Positions 40,243 to 50,986 are shown, counted from the stretch's first letter. The stretch: DNA of 64,000 nucleotides from Dactylococcopsis salina PCC 8305 (GCF_000317615.1 NC_019780.1:1-64000); one strand, 5' to 3'. Numbers and translations are program-made. Notes: generated by a model from the sequence alone, not told the origin.

Positions 40243-41301
40243 ATGGAAACAGTAAACTCGCAGGTGAACGCTACAGGAAAGATGGAAGCGCCGAAGTTGG
40301 GCTTACCTGTCACTATCATCACAGGTTTTTTAGGCAGTGGCAAGACGACTCTCCTCAATCAGATTTTAAGTAATAATCAGGGCTTAAAAACAGCGGTTTT
40401 GGTCAATGAGTTTGGGGAGATTGGCATTGATAATGAATTGATTGTTCAATCCGATGACAGTATGGTGGAGTTGAATAATGGTTGTATTTGCTGCACGATT
40501 AATACTGATTTGGTGGAGGCGGTTTATAAGGTTTTAGAACGAGAGGAAAAAATTGATTATTTAGTGGTAGAAACGACGGGTTTGGCTGATCCGTTACCAG
40601 TGGCTTTAACCTTCCTCAGTTCGGAATTACGAGACATGACTCGTATGGATTCGATTGTTACGGTGGTGGATTGTGCGAATTTTAGTCTGGATTTGTTTAA
40701 TAGTGAGGCGGCTTATAGTCAGATTTCTTATGGGGATATTATTCTGATGAATAAGACGGATTTAGTGCCAGAATCTCAGGTGGAGGCGCTAGAAAATCGC
40801 ATCCGTAGTATGAAAGAAGGGGCGAGATTAGTTCGTACTCAAAATGCTAATGTTCCGCTTCCTTTGATTCTCAGTGTTGGTTTGTTTGAGTCGGATCAGT
40901 ATTTTAATCCTGATGATGATCACGACCATGATCATCACCATGATCATCACCATGATCATCACCATCACGACCATGATCACGACCATGATCATCATTCCCA
41001 TCATTTAGATAATGATGGTTTTGTTTCTTTATCATTCCAAAGTGACAAGCCGTTTTCGATTCGGAAGTTTCAATCTTTTCTCGATAATGAGTTACCTGAA
41101 AGTGTTTTTCGCGCGAAAGGGATTCTCTGGTTTGAAGAAAGTCCCGATCGACATATTTTTCATCTTAGTGGAAAGCGGTTCTCGATCGAGGATGATGATT
41201 GGAAAGGCGAACCCAGTAACCAATTAGTTTTAATTGGTCAAAATCTCGATTTAGCCACGTTACAAAAACAACTAGAAGACTGTCTAGCAACCGCTGCTTA
41301 A
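40243..41301 (+). CDS. CobW/COG0523-family GTPase with His-rich metal-binding loop
   Basis: This 352-residue G3E GTPase is probably a zinc (or cobalt) chaperone that loads metal into client proteins. Walker A is GFLGSGKT (residues 29-36), the conserved metal-site motif is CICC (81-84), and NKTD (170-173) is the guanine-specificity motif. A His/Asp-rich stretch at about residues 225-254 (coded by tandem CATGATCATCAC-type units at 40913-41005) is a metal-sensing or storage loop of variable length. The C-terminal domain is complete. It overlaps the convergent hydrolase gene by 18 bp. Confidence 0.94.
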   Translation: METVNSQVNATGKMEAPKLGLPVTIITGFLGSGKTTLLNQILSNNQGLKTAVLVNEFGEIGIDNELIVQSDDSMVELNNGCICCTINTDLVEAVYKVLEREEKIDYLVVETTGLADPLPVALTFLSSELRDMTRMDSIVTVVDCANFSLDLFNSEAAYSQISYGDIILMNKTDLVPESQVEALENRIRSMKEGARLVRTQNANVPLPLILSVGLFESDQYFNPDDDHDHDHHHDHHHDHHHHDHDHDHDHHSHHLDNDGFVSLSFQSDKPFSIRKFQSFLDNELPESVFRAKGILWFEESPDRHIFHLSGKRFSIEDDDWKGEPSNQLVLIGQNLDLATLQKQLEDCLATAA

Positions 41302-42198
41302 GGTTTTCTCCTCAATCCATTGCTGAACAATGGGGTTAACTTCCTCTGGGGCTTCATCTTGGGGACAATGTCCTAATCCAGGTAGAGGGATAAATTGTTC
41401 TACGGTGGGATAATTGGCGAATTGTTTTCCCTGTTCGATCGGTTCCCAGGGGTCATCAGTTCCCCATAAAATTAGCGCGGGACAGGTTAATTGCGGTAAT
41501 AAATCCTCTGGTAGTGGCCCTTGAGAATAGCTGGTGAAGGCGACAAAAACATCCGCTGCGCCTTCATCCCTCGCTGGGGTGAGTAATATCTCGATCAGTT
41601 CATCGGTGACGGCTTCTTGGCGTTTGTAGGCTTGTAATAAAACATTGCGGACGGTTTTCGGTTTCGCCAGTTGATTGAAGAAGAAACGACCAAGGGGGGG
41701 ATAACTGAGGAGTTTTTGCGCGATCGGTGCGCCGAGGCGACGATACCAAGGTAAGGTTTGGCGTTTCCGTTCGTGTAGCAGTCGTAGGGAAATGTTAATA
41801 TTAATTACGCCTCGGCAAATGCGCGATCGAGCCACCGCCGCTTGCATTACCGCCACGCACCCGATCGAGTTTCCCACAAGGAAAACTGGTGTTCCCACCA
41901 CTTCCTCACAGAAATCAGCAATTTGTTCTCCCCAGGTTTCAAAGGTATAATTAATTTCCGTCTGGGGTTTCGGTTTCGCCGAGCCGCCAAATCCAATTAA
42001 ATCAAGGGCGTAACAGCGATGAGACTCTCCCCAAACCGCTAAATTTTTTCGCCAATGTCCACTAGACGCGCCAAAGCCATGAACACAGACGATCGCGCTT
42101 CCGTGTTCCCCACAAGTCGCATAAGCAATCTGATGACCGCGCCAAGTCCAAGTTTTCTTTTCGATCGTTGATTGAGAGATAGTCATTAATTTTGTCAA
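41284..42198 (-). CDS. Alpha/beta-hydrolase
   Basis: A 304-residue hydrolase with the fold's landmarks: VHGFGASSGHW oxyanion region near residue 40, nucleophile elbow GNSIG near 109, catalytic Asp in ILWGTDDPWEP near 245, and His in GLGHCPQDE near 277. The substrate is unknown; the sequence resembles the cyanobacterial MhpC-like group. Its 3' end overlaps the convergent CobW-type gene. Confidence 0.88.
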   Translation of the reverse strand: MTKLMTISQSTIEKKTWTWRGHQIAYATCGEHGSAIVCVHGFGASSGHWRKNLAVWGESHRCYALDLIGFGGSAKPKPQTEINYTFETWGEQIADFCEEVVGTPVFLVGNSIGCVAVMQAAVARSRICRGVININISLRLLHERKRQTLPWYRRLGAPIAQKLLSYPPLGRFFFNQLAKPKTVRNVLLQAYKRQEAVTDELIEILLTPARDEGAADVFVAFTSYSQGPLPEDLLPQLTCPALILWGTDDPWEPIEQGKQFANYPTVEQFIPLPGLGHCPQDEAPEEVNPIVQQWIEEKTLSSGC

Positions 42199-42309
42199 GA
42201 GTATCTAAATATTTTTTAACAAAAAATCGCAAAATTGGCAATGATTCAGGTACAATGACGGTTTATTAACGATTAATGATTTCTTTTTACCAATAAAATC
42301 CTCCGAAAA

Positions 42310-43761
42310 ATGTCAATACAAACTCCCAATTGGGTGAAAAACGCTGTCTTTTACGAAATTTTTCCCGATCGATTTGCCAAAGCAAAACCGCCTAAAAATG
42401 CCTCTCAAAACTTCCAACAAGTTGAGTTTGAACCTTGGCATGATCCCCCAACCATACAGGGATACAAAGGAGGAAACCTTTGGGGAGTCATGGAAAAACT
42501 TGACTATTTGCAAGACTTAGGAATTACAGCGCTATATTTCACCCCCATTTTCCAATCAGCTTGTAACCATCGCTATCACACCCATGATTATTATCGGGTT
42601 GATCCCATTTTAGGAGGAAATGAAGCGTTACAAGAACTATTAAAACAAGCCCATCAGCGTAATATGAAAGTGGTTTTAGACGGCGTTTTTAATCATGCTA
42701 GTCGTGGCTTTTTCTACTTTAACGACATTTTAGAAAATGGTCCTTATTCGCCTTGGGTGAATTGGTTTCACATTCAAGATTGGCCCGTTTCCGCTTATAA
42801 TGGTGACTTACCTGCTAATTATGCGGGTTGGGTGGGAAACCGCGCTCTTCCTGAATTTAATCACGAAAATCCCGACGTGCGAGAGTATATTATGCAGGTG
42901 GGGGAGTATTGGATAAAACAGGGCATTGATGGCTGGCGCTTAGATGTACCTTATCAAATTGAAATTCCTGGGTTTTGGGAAGAGTTTCGAGAAAGAGTCA
43001 AGAAAATTAATTCTGAAGCCTATATTGTCGGAGAAGTCTGGAGTGACGCACGCTATTGGCTAGATGGAAATCAGTTTGATGGGGTGATGAATTATGTGTT
43101 TACAGGTCCGACGATCGCATTTACCGCAGGCGATCGCGTCGATCGCGCCCTAGTGGAACAGCCCGATTATACCCCGTATCCCGCACAAAATGCCAGTGAG
43201 TACGCCCAACACATAGAAACCTTGCTAGGAATGTATGATTGGGAGATTCAACTTACACAATTGAACCTTCTCGCCAGCCATGATACAGCAAGATTATTCA
43301 GCATTGCCCAGGGCGATCGCGCCAGTGTTAAACTAGCAACCATGCTCTTGTTAACCTTTCCAGGTGCCCCTTGCATTTATTATGGGGACGAAGTGGGATT
43401 ACCTGGCGCACTCGATCCTGATTCTCGTCGATGTTTCCCCTCAGAAGAAGCATGGGATCAAGATTTATTACAATGGCACAAAACCCTAATTCAGTTACGC
43501 CATCGTTACCCCGCATTGCGAACTGGAGAGTATAAAATCCTTTATGCTAAAAATTTAGTTTATGTATTTGCGCGAAGTTTAGCCGCCTCAGAATTAATCA
43601 TTGGGATTAACGCCGCAACAGAAGCAACAGAAGTTCAGGTTTCCACAGATCAACTACACAGTCAACCCCAAAACAAACTCTGTGGGGAAGGAAATTGGCG
43701 TTGGGAGAAAGACACACTCGTTTTAAGTTTACCCCCACGACAAGGCTGTTTAATCGGCTGA
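42310..43761 (+). CDS. Glycoside hydrolase family 13 alpha-amylase-type enzyme
   Basis: A 483-residue GH13 enzyme beginning WVKNAVFYEIFPDRFAK, typical of the cyclomaltodextrinase/neopullulanase-like branch. The conserved regions are visible: DGVFNHASRG, catalytic nucleophile Asp in DGWRLDVPYQ (about 217), acid/base Glu in IVGEVW (about 242), and transition-state Asp in LASHDTARL (about 325). No signal peptide, so it probably acts on glycogen-derived maltodextrins in the cytoplasm. The C-terminal beta domain is short but present. Confidence 0.92.
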   Translation: MSIQTPNWVKNAVFYEIFPDRFAKAKPPKNASQNFQQVEFEPWHDPPTIQGYKGGNLWGVMEKLDYLQDLGITALYFTPIFQSACNHRYHTHDYYRVDPILGGNEALQELLKQAHQRNMKVVLDGVFNHASRGFFYFNDILENGPYSPWVNWFHIQDWPVSAYNGDLPANYAGWVGNRALPEFNHENPDVREYIMQVGEYWIKQGIDGWRLDVPYQIEIPGFWEEFRERVKKINSEAYIVGEVWSDARYWLDGNQFDGVMNYVFTGPTIAFTAGDRVDRALVEQPDYTPYPAQNASEYAQHIETLLGMYDWEIQLTQLNLLASHDTARLFSIAQGDRASVKLATMLLLTFPGAPCIYYGDEVGLPGALDPDSRRCFPSEEAWDQDLLQWHKTLIQLRHRYPALRTGEYKILYAKNLVYVFARSLAASELIIGINAATEATEVQVSTDQLHSQPQNKLCGEGNWRWEKDTLVLSLPPRQGCLIG

Positions 43762-43767
43762 CATCCA

Positions 43768-44170
43768 ACAATGTAGGTTGGGTGGAGGAAACGAAACCCA
43801 ACATCAATATTCGTTATTCGTTATTCGTTATTCGTTATTCGTTATTCGTTATTTGTTCACTGTTTACTGGTCACTGTTTACTGGTCACTGGTCACTGTTT
43901 ACTGGTCACTGGTCACTGATCACTGATCACTGATTACTGCTTACTGATCACTGATCACTGGTCACTGGTCACTGCAATGGGTGGAGGAAACGAAACCCAA
44001 CATCAATATTCGTTATTCGTTATTCGTTATTCGTTATTCGTTATTGGTTGTTGATCACTGTTTACTGGTCACTGGTCACTGGTCACTGTTTACTGGTCAC
44101 TGGTCACTGGTCACTGATCACTGATCACTGATTACTGCTTACTGATCACTGATCACTGGTCACTGGTCAC
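43768..44170 (+). repeat. Duplicated composite repeat block
   Basis: Two near-identical halves of about 195 bp (43780-43975 and 43976-44170). Each has a GGGTGGAGGAAACG / AAACCCAAC hairpin, four to six TTCGTTATT nonamers, then TCACTGG / TTTACTGG / GATCACT units. The end of the second half codes the last residues and stop of the neighbouring CHAT-domain gene. Confidence 0.9.
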
Positions 44171-46245
44171 TGCGCCATGAGTTGCAATATGGAGGATGCG
44201 GGAGTTTTCAGAGGATTTGAGAGCGTTTTCTGTAGCTGCTTCTTCCGTTAAGACTTGCATTTGAGGAAATAATTGCGCGATCGCGCTTCCTTCTGTTGCG
44301 GTGCCTGGTAACGCACCAAATTCTAAAGTGTCTAAATCGCCAGAGCGTTGATTACTCCCGCGAGTCTGACTGCTTGTAAGTTGAATCGTGGACTGACCTG
44401 GACTGCTGTAAGTGGGGTTAGCAAAAAGGAGAGAGCGTTCGGTTTTGCCGTCTGGGAGTTGGAAGCGCAATAAATCTCGACCTGAAGTGAGATAAGTAAT
44501 GCGATGGGTTTCTAACAGATAGCGGTTTTGGGAATCGATCAGCCCAGCAAAAGGAATTAAGTTGAGGCTGCTGTCAGGAGCAATGAGAAGATGTTCACTC
44601 TCTTCTATCATCTCACTGATCGGGGCAAGAATTTGCTGATAGAGTTCTTGGGCTGCTGGGGTATAAGATTGGGCTAAGTTTTCCGCTAAAACCTGCGGGA
44701 GGGCAAATCGTGGGGTAGAAGCAATGGTTTCTTCCACTTCCTTAAATACATTTCTCGCGCGATCGATTTTTTGATCAATCACTTCTGCTTCTCCTAAGTC
44801 CGCCCATTGTACTTCCCCTGATGAACGCAGCAGATAAACGGCATAGCGAGGGCTTCCCGACTCATTGGTTTTCGGGTTGACAGGTTGATATTGAATAAAC
44901 TCTAATAAGATAGCATTATCAGGAATGACCTTTTGAACGTCTGCGATATTAACAGGCTTCACCTGCTGACGAAATTCCGCACTGCGGTTCATCAATTCCG
45001 CTTCTAGATTGGTGGCTTTCGTTTCTAAATCTTGAATAACTTGGCGGTTAGATTGTGGAGAGGGGTTGTAAACCAGTTGAGAGAGTTGGTTTTGGACTTG
45101 GGACAATTCTTGAAAGAGTGCTTTGGTTTGAGAATCGCTATTGGCTTGCAGTTGACGCAGAGAGTTGCCTAAAACATCAAGCACCCGACCCTTTCGTCGC
45201 AGAATCGTGGTTAAAGCAAGGTTTGCAGCGTCTTGGTTATTGGGGATATTTTGTAAGTGGAGGGAAATGGGATAGTTGGTTGACCCACTGAAAGTCTCTA
45301 AATAAGCCCGCTTCTGTTGTTCAGAACCCGTCACAAGGTTGCGGGAAAGAACCGCTTCTTCCACATCTGTTCCCCGTTTGAGAAAAGCAACTGCTTCACT
45401 GTAGTTTCCTTGACTTGAGTACAGCCCTGCCAAGTTATTGAGACTTAAAGCAACACGGGGATGGTCATCGGGGAAGAGGCGTTTATACATCGCCAAGGCT
45501 TGTTGCAACAAAGGTATCGCCTCACTGTATCTGCCCTGACTACGGTACAGCGCTGCCAAATTATTGAGACTGGTAGCAACACGGGATGGTCATCGGGGAA
45601 GAGGCGTTGTCTCATCGCCAAGGCTTGTTGGTACAAGGGTTCCGCTTCACTGTATCTGCCCTGACTTTCGTACAGCAATGCCAAATTATTGAGACTGGTG
45701 GCAACATTGGGATGGTCATCGGGAAAAAGGCGTTTATGCATCGCCAAGGCTTGTTTAAACAAGGGTTCAGCTTCACTGTATCTGCCCTGTCTATAGTACA
45801 GCCCTGCCAAATTATTGAGACTGGAGGCAACATTGGGATGGTCATCTCCCAAAGCACGTTTTTGTATTGCCAAGGCTTGTTGGTACAAAGGTTCGACTTC
45901 ACTGTATCTTCCCTGATTTTCGTACAGCACTGCCAAATTATTGAGAGTTTGAGCGACAGCAAGATGGTCTTCTCCTACAGCCTCTTTATACAAAGTCAAG
46001 GCTTGTTCTGCCAATGGTATCGCTTCAGCATACTTTCCTTCCTGATACAGTTGAACCACCTGCTGAAACAAGCGATTAGCTTCATTTATACGGGTAGCTT
46101 CTCTAATAAACTGTTCTTGGTCAAACTCTTTGACATCTATCTGAGCAAGCTCTAACTGTTGAGGATAAGCCACATCTCCACCTATAACAGTGAACCCCAA
46201 TGCTCCCAGTAGGGCGATCATCGCTTTTTGTCTCTTTGCTTTCAT
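44153..46245 (-). pseudogene. TPR-CHAT domain protein gene, frameshifted and truncated
   Basis: The 5' part has a signal peptide (ending GGDVAYPQQ) and four to five 42-residue TPR units of the kinesin-light-chain type (LNNLAxLYxxQGRYSEAEPL). At 45581-45583 a GGG run stands where the equivalent site in the next repeat (45456-45459) has GGGG; the missing base shifts the frame after LFPDDHP. The other frame continues through two more TPR units and into a CHAT (caspase-like) domain. This ends at LHIATHGAVTSDQ: the His motif is present, but the C-terminal half with the catalytic Cys is gone, replaced by the CAGTGAC repeat that also supplies TGA. The gene is very unlikely to be functional. Confidence 0.85.
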
Positions 46246-46520
46246 CCTTCCCCCTCTTCAACTGCCTCTAACTCTGGTTAAATAAGATGCTATTTCCCTT
46301 AAAATTATTTCTTAGCTTATCTCTCCTTCTCAGTCGCGATGTGACTTTATTCACGATTTGTTAAAAAATGAGATGTTTGTCAACTTTTCCAGCCCAAAAA
46401 ATCGCGCTCTAATCTAAATCACTTAACAATATAAACGATTCTTCTAGAGATGGTAAGTGGGCAATGCCCACCCTACCGTCTCTAGCGATATATATGTCTT
46501 CCTTTCAATTTCTGATCATA
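46246..46520. other. Upstream region of the TPR-CHAT pseudogene
   Basis: No gene seen. GTGGGCAATGCCCACCC at 46451-46467 matches the stem of the gcvP terminator and is another short dispersed palindrome. Confidence 0.5.
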
Positions 46521-46553
46521 AAGAAAAGCGGTAGAAGCAAACGTTCTACCGCT
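46521..46553 (-). terminator. Rho-independent terminator downstream of clpC
   Basis: On the minus strand AGCGGTAGAA and TTCTACCGCT form a perfect 10-bp stem followed by TTTCTTT. It lies past the repeat cluster that follows clpC. Confidence 0.75.
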
Positions 46554-46569
46554 CATTTTGTTATGTCAT

Positions 46570-46742
46570 TAAGGGTAATATCAGGGTCACAGAATTACCT
46601 ATAATTGGTGTTGGGTTACGCTTTGCTCCACCCAACCTACTGATATCTTTGCTCCACCCAACCTACTTTTAATTGGTGTGGGGTTGCGCTTTGCTCCACC
46701 CAACCTACTGATATCTTTGCTCCGCCCAACCTACTGATATCT
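46570..46742 (-). repeat. Family-A repeat with two tandem bodies
   Basis: It begins AATATCAGGGTCACAGAATT (a reversed right end), then ATAATTGGTGTTGGGTT. The GCTCCACCCAACCTACTGAT unit is repeated four times with variations, and the block ends at the clpC stop codon. Confidence 0.8.
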
Positions 46743-46745
46743 GAA

Positions 46746-49217
46746 TTACTCTGATCCTTGAGGGAGCAATTCTTTCTTCTTCTCTTGAGGAAAGACTTTA
46801 ACTTCCCCTTCTACCACATCGACGGTTGCTGTGTCTCCTTCGCTTAAACGACCAGAGAGAATTTCCTCGGCGAGGATATCTTCTAACAAGCGCATAATGG
46901 CACGACGGAGAGGACGAGCGCCATAGCTGGGGTTGTATCCTTCTTCTACTAACCGCTCTCGGAACGCCTCGGTCACTTCTAAATTGATTTCTTGTTCGGT
47001 GAGACGAGAAAAGACTTCTCGTAACATGATTTCCGCAATTTCTTTGACTTCCTCACGGTTGAGTTGACGGAAGACGATGATTTCGTCAAGACGGTTGAGG
47101 AATTCAGGTCGGAAGTATTGTTTCAATTCTTCGTTAACGAGGGAACGAATGCGGTTATATTGAGATTCGGCTTGGTCTTGATCTAATTCAAAGCCTAAAC
47201 CGCCACCACCTTTTTCAATGACTTTAGACCCAATGTTGGAGGTCATAATTAACAGAGTATTTTTGAAATCCACTGTCCGACCTTTCGCATCGGTTAAGCG
47301 ACCGTCTTCTAAAATTTGCAGAAGCATATTGAAGACATCGGGGTGCGCTTTTTCGATTTCGTCAAAGAGGACGACGGTATAAGGACGACGGCGCACGGCT
47401 TCGGTGAGTTGTCCCCCTTCGTTATAACCGACATATCCTGGCGGTGAACCAATCAGTTTGGAAACGGTATGACGTTCCATGAACTCGGACATATCAAGGC
47501 GGATCATGGCTTCTTCTGAACCGAAGAAGTAACTGGCTAAGGATTTAGTTAGCTCAGTTTTACCAACGCCAGTGGGACCAGAGAAGATGAAGCTGGCGAT
47601 CGGGCGGTTGGGATTTTTCAAGCCAACACGGGCGCGACGAATGGCACGAGAAACGGATTTGACCGCCTCTTCCTGACCAATGAGTCGTTCGTGTAGGGTT
47701 TCTTCCAGATGTAAGAGTTTTTGGGATTCGGTTTCCGTGATTTTACTGACGGGAACCCCAGTCCAAGAGGAGACGATGTGGGCGATTTCTTCCACACCAA
47801 CGATGGGTCCGGGTTGATCTTCTTTATTGCTTTCTGCGGTTTTTGCCGAGGCGAGGGCGCGAATTTCCCCTTTGATTTCCATTTCTCGATCGCGCAATTC
47901 TCCCGCTCGATCGAAGTCTTGAGACCGTACTGCGTCATCTTTTTGTTTCAACACCTGACGCAATTCTTGGTCTAATTCTTTCGCTGCTGGGGGGAGTTGT
48001 GAATTTAATAAACGCACCCGTGAACCCGCTTCATCAATGAGGTCGATCGCCTTATCTGGTAACTGACGATCGCTGATGTAACGATCGGAAAGTTTTGCCG
48101 CCGCATCGAGCGCCTCATCGGTAATTCTCAGTTTATGATGCTGTTCATACCGATCGCGCAATCCGTAAAGAATTTCCACTGTTTCTTCGACAGAGGGTTC
48201 TCCCACCATCACGGGTTGAAAACGACGTTCTAACGCCGCATCCCGTTCGATGTGCTTGCGGTACTCATCGAGGGTTGTTGCACCGATACACTGTAACTCA
48301 CCGCGAGCCAATGCGGGTTTAAGAATATTCGCCGCATCGATCGCCCCTTCGGCTGCACCAGCACCAATTAAAGTGTGAACCTCATCAATTACGAGAATGA
48401 CATTTCCCGCTTGACGAATCTCATCCATAATTTTCTTGAGGCGTTCTTCAAATTCCCCACGATATTTCGTTCCAGCGACCAGTAAACCAATATCGAGCGT
48501 TACCACCCGTTTATTTTCCAAAATATCGGGGACATCCTCATTACCGATGCGTTGCGCTAATCCTTCCGCGATCGCCGTTTTACCGACACCTGGTTCACCA
48601 ATTAAAACGGGATTATTTTTTGTCCGCCGACCCAAAATCTGGATCACCCGTTCAATTTCATTCTGACGACCGACAACGGGATCAAGTTTGCTATCGGCAG
48701 CGAGTTGGGTCAAATTAGAACCAAACTCATCGAGGGTTGGGGTTTTCGTCCGACCTTGACCCCCACCACTAGAAACTTCTGCGGTTTCTCCTAACATCCG
48801 AATCACTTGGGTGCGAACTTTCGAGAGGTCAACCCCTAAATTTTCTAACACCCTTGCTGCCACGCCTTCTCCTTCTCGAATCAAACCTAGAAGCAGGTGT
48901 TCAGTTCCAATATAATTGTGTCCTAGTTGTCGCGCTTCTTCTAAAGAAAGCTCCAATACTCGTTTCGCTCTCGGAGTAAATGGAATTTCCACCGCAACAA
49001 AACCAGAACCGCGTCCGATAATTTTTTCCACTTCAATGCGAGCATCTTTAAGATTGACTCCCATTGACTTAAGAACTTTCGCTGCCACTCCTGTTCCTTC
49101 TCCGATTAAGCCAAGAAGGATTTGTTCTGTGCCAACGAAATTATGACCGAGGCGACGTGCTTCCTCTTGAGCAAGCATAATCACCTTAATTGCTTTTTCT
49201 GTGAAGCGTTCAAACAT
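46746..49217 (-). CDS. clpC: ATP-dependent Clp protease ATP-binding subunit ClpC
   Basis: ClpC is the Hsp100 unfoldase that feeds ClpP and is essential in cyanobacteria. The 823-residue protein has the double N-terminal repeat ([32 protein letters not shown] and its second copy), Walker A sites GEPGVGKTA (about 208) and GPTGVGKTE (about 548), and the UVR-type middle segment ([22 protein letters not shown]) that separates ClpC from ClpB. The adapter gene clpS is elsewhere in the window. Confidence 0.98.
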   Translation of the reverse strand: MFERFTEKAIKVIMLAQEEARRLGHNFVGTEQILLGLIGEGTGVAAKVLKSMGVNLKDARIEVEKIIGRGSGFVAVEIPFTPRAKRVLELSLEEARQLGHNYIGTEHLLLGLIREGEGVAARVLENLGVDLSKVRTQVIRMLGETAEVSSGGGQGRTKTPTLDEFGSNLTQLAADSKLDPVVGRQNEIERVIQILGRRTKNNPVLIGEPGVGKTAIAEGLAQRIGNEDVPDILENKRVVTLDIGLLVAGTKYRGEFEERLKKIMDEIRQAGNVILVIDEVHTLIGAGAAEGAIDAANILKPALARGELQCIGATTLDEYRKHIERDAALERRFQPVMVGEPSVEETVEILYGLRDRYEQHHKLRITDEALDAAAKLSDRYISDRQLPDKAIDLIDEAGSRVRLLNSQLPPAAKELDQELRQVLKQKDDAVRSQDFDRAGELRDREMEIKGEIRALASAKTAESNKEDQPGPIVGVEEIAHIVSSWTGVPVSKITETESQKLLHLEETLHERLIGQEEAVKSVSRAIRRARVGLKNPNRPIASFIFSGPTGVGKTELTKSLASYFFGSEEAMIRLDMSEFMERHTVSKLIGSPPGYVGYNEGGQLTEAVRRRPYTVVLFDEIEKAHPDVFNMLLQILEDGRLTDAKGRTVDFKNTLLIMTSNIGSKVIEKGGGGLGFELDQDQAESQYNRIRSLVNEELKQYFRPEFLNRLDEIIVFRQLNREEVKEIAEIMLREVFSRLTEQEINLEVTEAFRERLVEEGYNPSYGARPLRRAIMRLLEDILAEEILSGRLSEGDTATVDVVEGEVKVFPQEKKKELLPQGSE

Positions 49218-49391
49218 AGCCTTTAGTTACCACCTGCTGCTTACCCTTATTACGCTGATTCTAACATAGGCGATCCCATGCTTTGTTCGCTACGGAGTCT
49301 GTCTCTGAGGGGATATGTAGCGGCAATTTCCCTACTTTTAGGGTAAATAACGGTTTTACAGCAGGTTTTACAATTTTTTTAGACTAAATCC
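49218..49391. other. Intergenic region with no gene
   Basis: The 174 bp between clpC and rimI have no clear motif, except a T-run at 49374 close to the rimI stop. Confidence 0.4.
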
Positions 49392-49940
49392 CTAATTACT
49401 TTGCAATATCTGCCATCCTTTCGTCAAGAGGGTAGCCGATCTTTTCTGCTGTAACTTCTGTAACTTTTCCCTTAAATTTTCATCATCGAGTTTTGAGTGC
49501 CACAGAATCAGCGCATCTTCTGGGGGAATGGGATAATAGTCTTTTCTGCGTCCGGCGACGGCGAATCCCAGTTTTTCGTAAAGGGCGATCGCGCTGGTGT
49601 TGGAGACTCTCACTTCTAAAGTTGCTCTTTCTAATGACCACTCTCTCGCTTTTTCTAACAATTGACAGAGTAATAATTCTCCTAATCCTTGTCGGCGATA
49701 GTGGGGATCAATTCCTAAAAGAGTAAGATGTGCTTCTTCTACGATCGCCCAGAAACAACCAATTCCAATGAGTTTTTCTCTTGCTGCATCTTTCTTGACG
49801 ATTGCTAATAAGAGACTGTTGGGGCTATCAATTTCTCGTTCATAAGCGCCTTTTGTCCAAAGTCCGCCAAAACAGATTCGATCGAGCGCTACAGTTTCTT
49901 CTAGATAGTCTTTTGTTAACGGTTTAATTTCTAGCTGCAT
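49392..49940 (-). CDS. rimI: Ribosomal protein bS18 alanine N-acetyltransferase (RimI-like)
   Basis: A 182-residue GNAT-family acetyltransferase. The acetyl-CoA site is LGIDPHYRRQGLGELLL near residue 75, and ATLEVRVSNTSAIALYEKLGFAVAGRRKDYY (about 102-132) is the RimI signature. The predicted reaction is acetylation of the N-terminal Ala of ribosomal protein S18 or similar targets. Substrate assignment is by family resemblance. The C-terminal 35 residues are lineage-specific. Confidence 0.88.
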   Translation of the reverse strand: MQLEIKPLTKDYLEETVALDRICFGGLWTKGAYEREIDSPNSLLLAIVKKDAAREKLIGIGCFWAIVEEAHLTLLGIDPHYRRQGLGELLLCQLLEKAREWSLERATLEVRVSNTSAIALYEKLGFAVAGRRKDYYPIPPEDALILWHSKLDDENLREKLQKLQQKRSATLLTKGWQILQSN

Positions 49941-49946
49941 TTTTTA

Positions 49947-50045
49947 ACGTAGGTTGGGTGAAGTTATTCGTTATTCGTTATTCGTTATTTGTTCACTGGG
50001 AGACGTTCCATGGAACGTCTCTACATTGATCACTGATCACTGAAT
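49947..50045 (+). repeat. Composite repeat block
   Basis: TAGGTTGGGTG half hairpin, TTCGTTATT nonamers, the perfect 22-nt core at 50000-50021, then GATCACTGATCACTG. Same module order as 25399-25600. Confidence 0.88.
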
Positions 50046-50123
50046 CTGAGATGTTCACCAACAACTATCAAAATCTCTAGAAAATGCTATCAAAGAAAAG
50101 ATGTGTTTTAGGTAAAAGCAAGC

Positions 50124-50447
50124 ATGAATTGGCGTAAACAGTTTCGAGAATGGCATCGACGTTTGGCTGGCATTATGATTCTTCCTCTCATCGTCACCGC
50201 TATTACAGGGGTATCTTACCGCTTATCTAAAGATTGGTTTGGTTTTACCAGAGATCAAGCTCATTTTTTGATGGTGATTCACGAAGGAGAATATCTCGGC
50301 GATGAACTAAAAGGGATTTATGTGTTATTAAATGGGTTAGGTGTGTTATTCCTTTTAACCACAGGAGCAACAATGCTTTTCTCGAATATAATGAAGTCGG
50401 GACTTTTCTCGTCTCCGAAACAGCAAAAAGAACAATCCAAGTCTTAA
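50124..50447 (+). CDS. PepSY-type small membrane protein
   Basis: The 107-residue protein starts MNWRKQFREWHRRLAGIMILPLIVTAITG and has a second helix near residues 62-84 (GIYVLLNGLGVLFLLTTGATMLF), the two-helix plan of the PepSY-associated group. The central HFLMVIHEGEYLGDELKGI is characteristic. It may assist a membrane redox or peptidase process; function unknown. It is followed after 83 bp by the peroxiredoxin gene. Confidence 0.75.
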   Translation: MNWRKQFREWHRRLAGIMILPLIVTAITGVSYRLSKDWFGFTRDQAHFLMVIHEGEYLGDELKGIYVLLNGLGVLFLLTTGATMLFSNIMKSGLFSSPKQQKEQSKS

Positions 50448-50530
50448 CAAGGGTGACAGAAATTGACAATTAACAATTCACCCTCGAAAATAACTGATGT
50501 TAGCCCAATTTAGAATCAGAAATTAAACGT

Positions 50531-50965
50531 ATGGCACTCGCAATTGGTACAAAAGCACCCGATTTTACAACGAAAGATAGTGACGGAAATACCGTTTCTC
50601 TTTCAGATTTTAAGGGGAAAATGGTTGTTCTCTATTTTTATCCTAAAGATGACACTCCCGGTTGTACGAAAGAAGCAGAAGGTTTCCGCGATAACTACCA
50701 AAAATATCAAGATCAAGAAATGGTGGTTTTAGGAGTCAGTCGGGATGATGAAGCCTCTCACAAAATGTTTAAAGAGAAGTATGGCTTACCTTTTACCCTC
50801 TTAGCGGATGTGGATGGTAGTATTACCAAAGCCTATGATGCTGATGGGGGTGCGGTTTCCAAGCGTATTACCTATGTTATTGATGGTGACGGAAACATTA
50901 GTTATGTTGACAGCAATGTTAATACTAGCACCCATGCTGATGATGTTTTGAATGCAGTTCAATAA
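50531..50965 (+). CDS. bcp: Thioredoxin-dependent peroxiredoxin Q (BCP)
   Basis: The 144-residue protein reduces hydroperoxides using thioredoxin. The peroxidatic Cys is in DDTPGCTKEAEGFRD (about residue 45). In many PrxQ proteins a resolving Cys sits five residues later (CTxEAC); here that position is Glu, so this is a one-Cys or atypical form. The rest of the fold is complete. Confidence 0.94.
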   Translation: MALAIGTKAPDFTTKDSDGNTVSLSDFKGKMVVLYFYPKDDTPGCTKEAEGFRDNYQKYQDQEMVVLGVSRDDEASHKMFKEKYGLPFTLLADVDGSITKAYDADGGAVSKRITYVIDGDGNISYVDSNVNTSTHADDVLNAVQ

Positions 50966-50986
50966 TCAATAAATCATTCAATGTAG

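Noticed and set aside
43695-43919. ORF after the GH13 gene
   Set aside because: Made of the out-of-frame end of the amylase gene and repeat-coded peptides ([13 protein letters not shown]).
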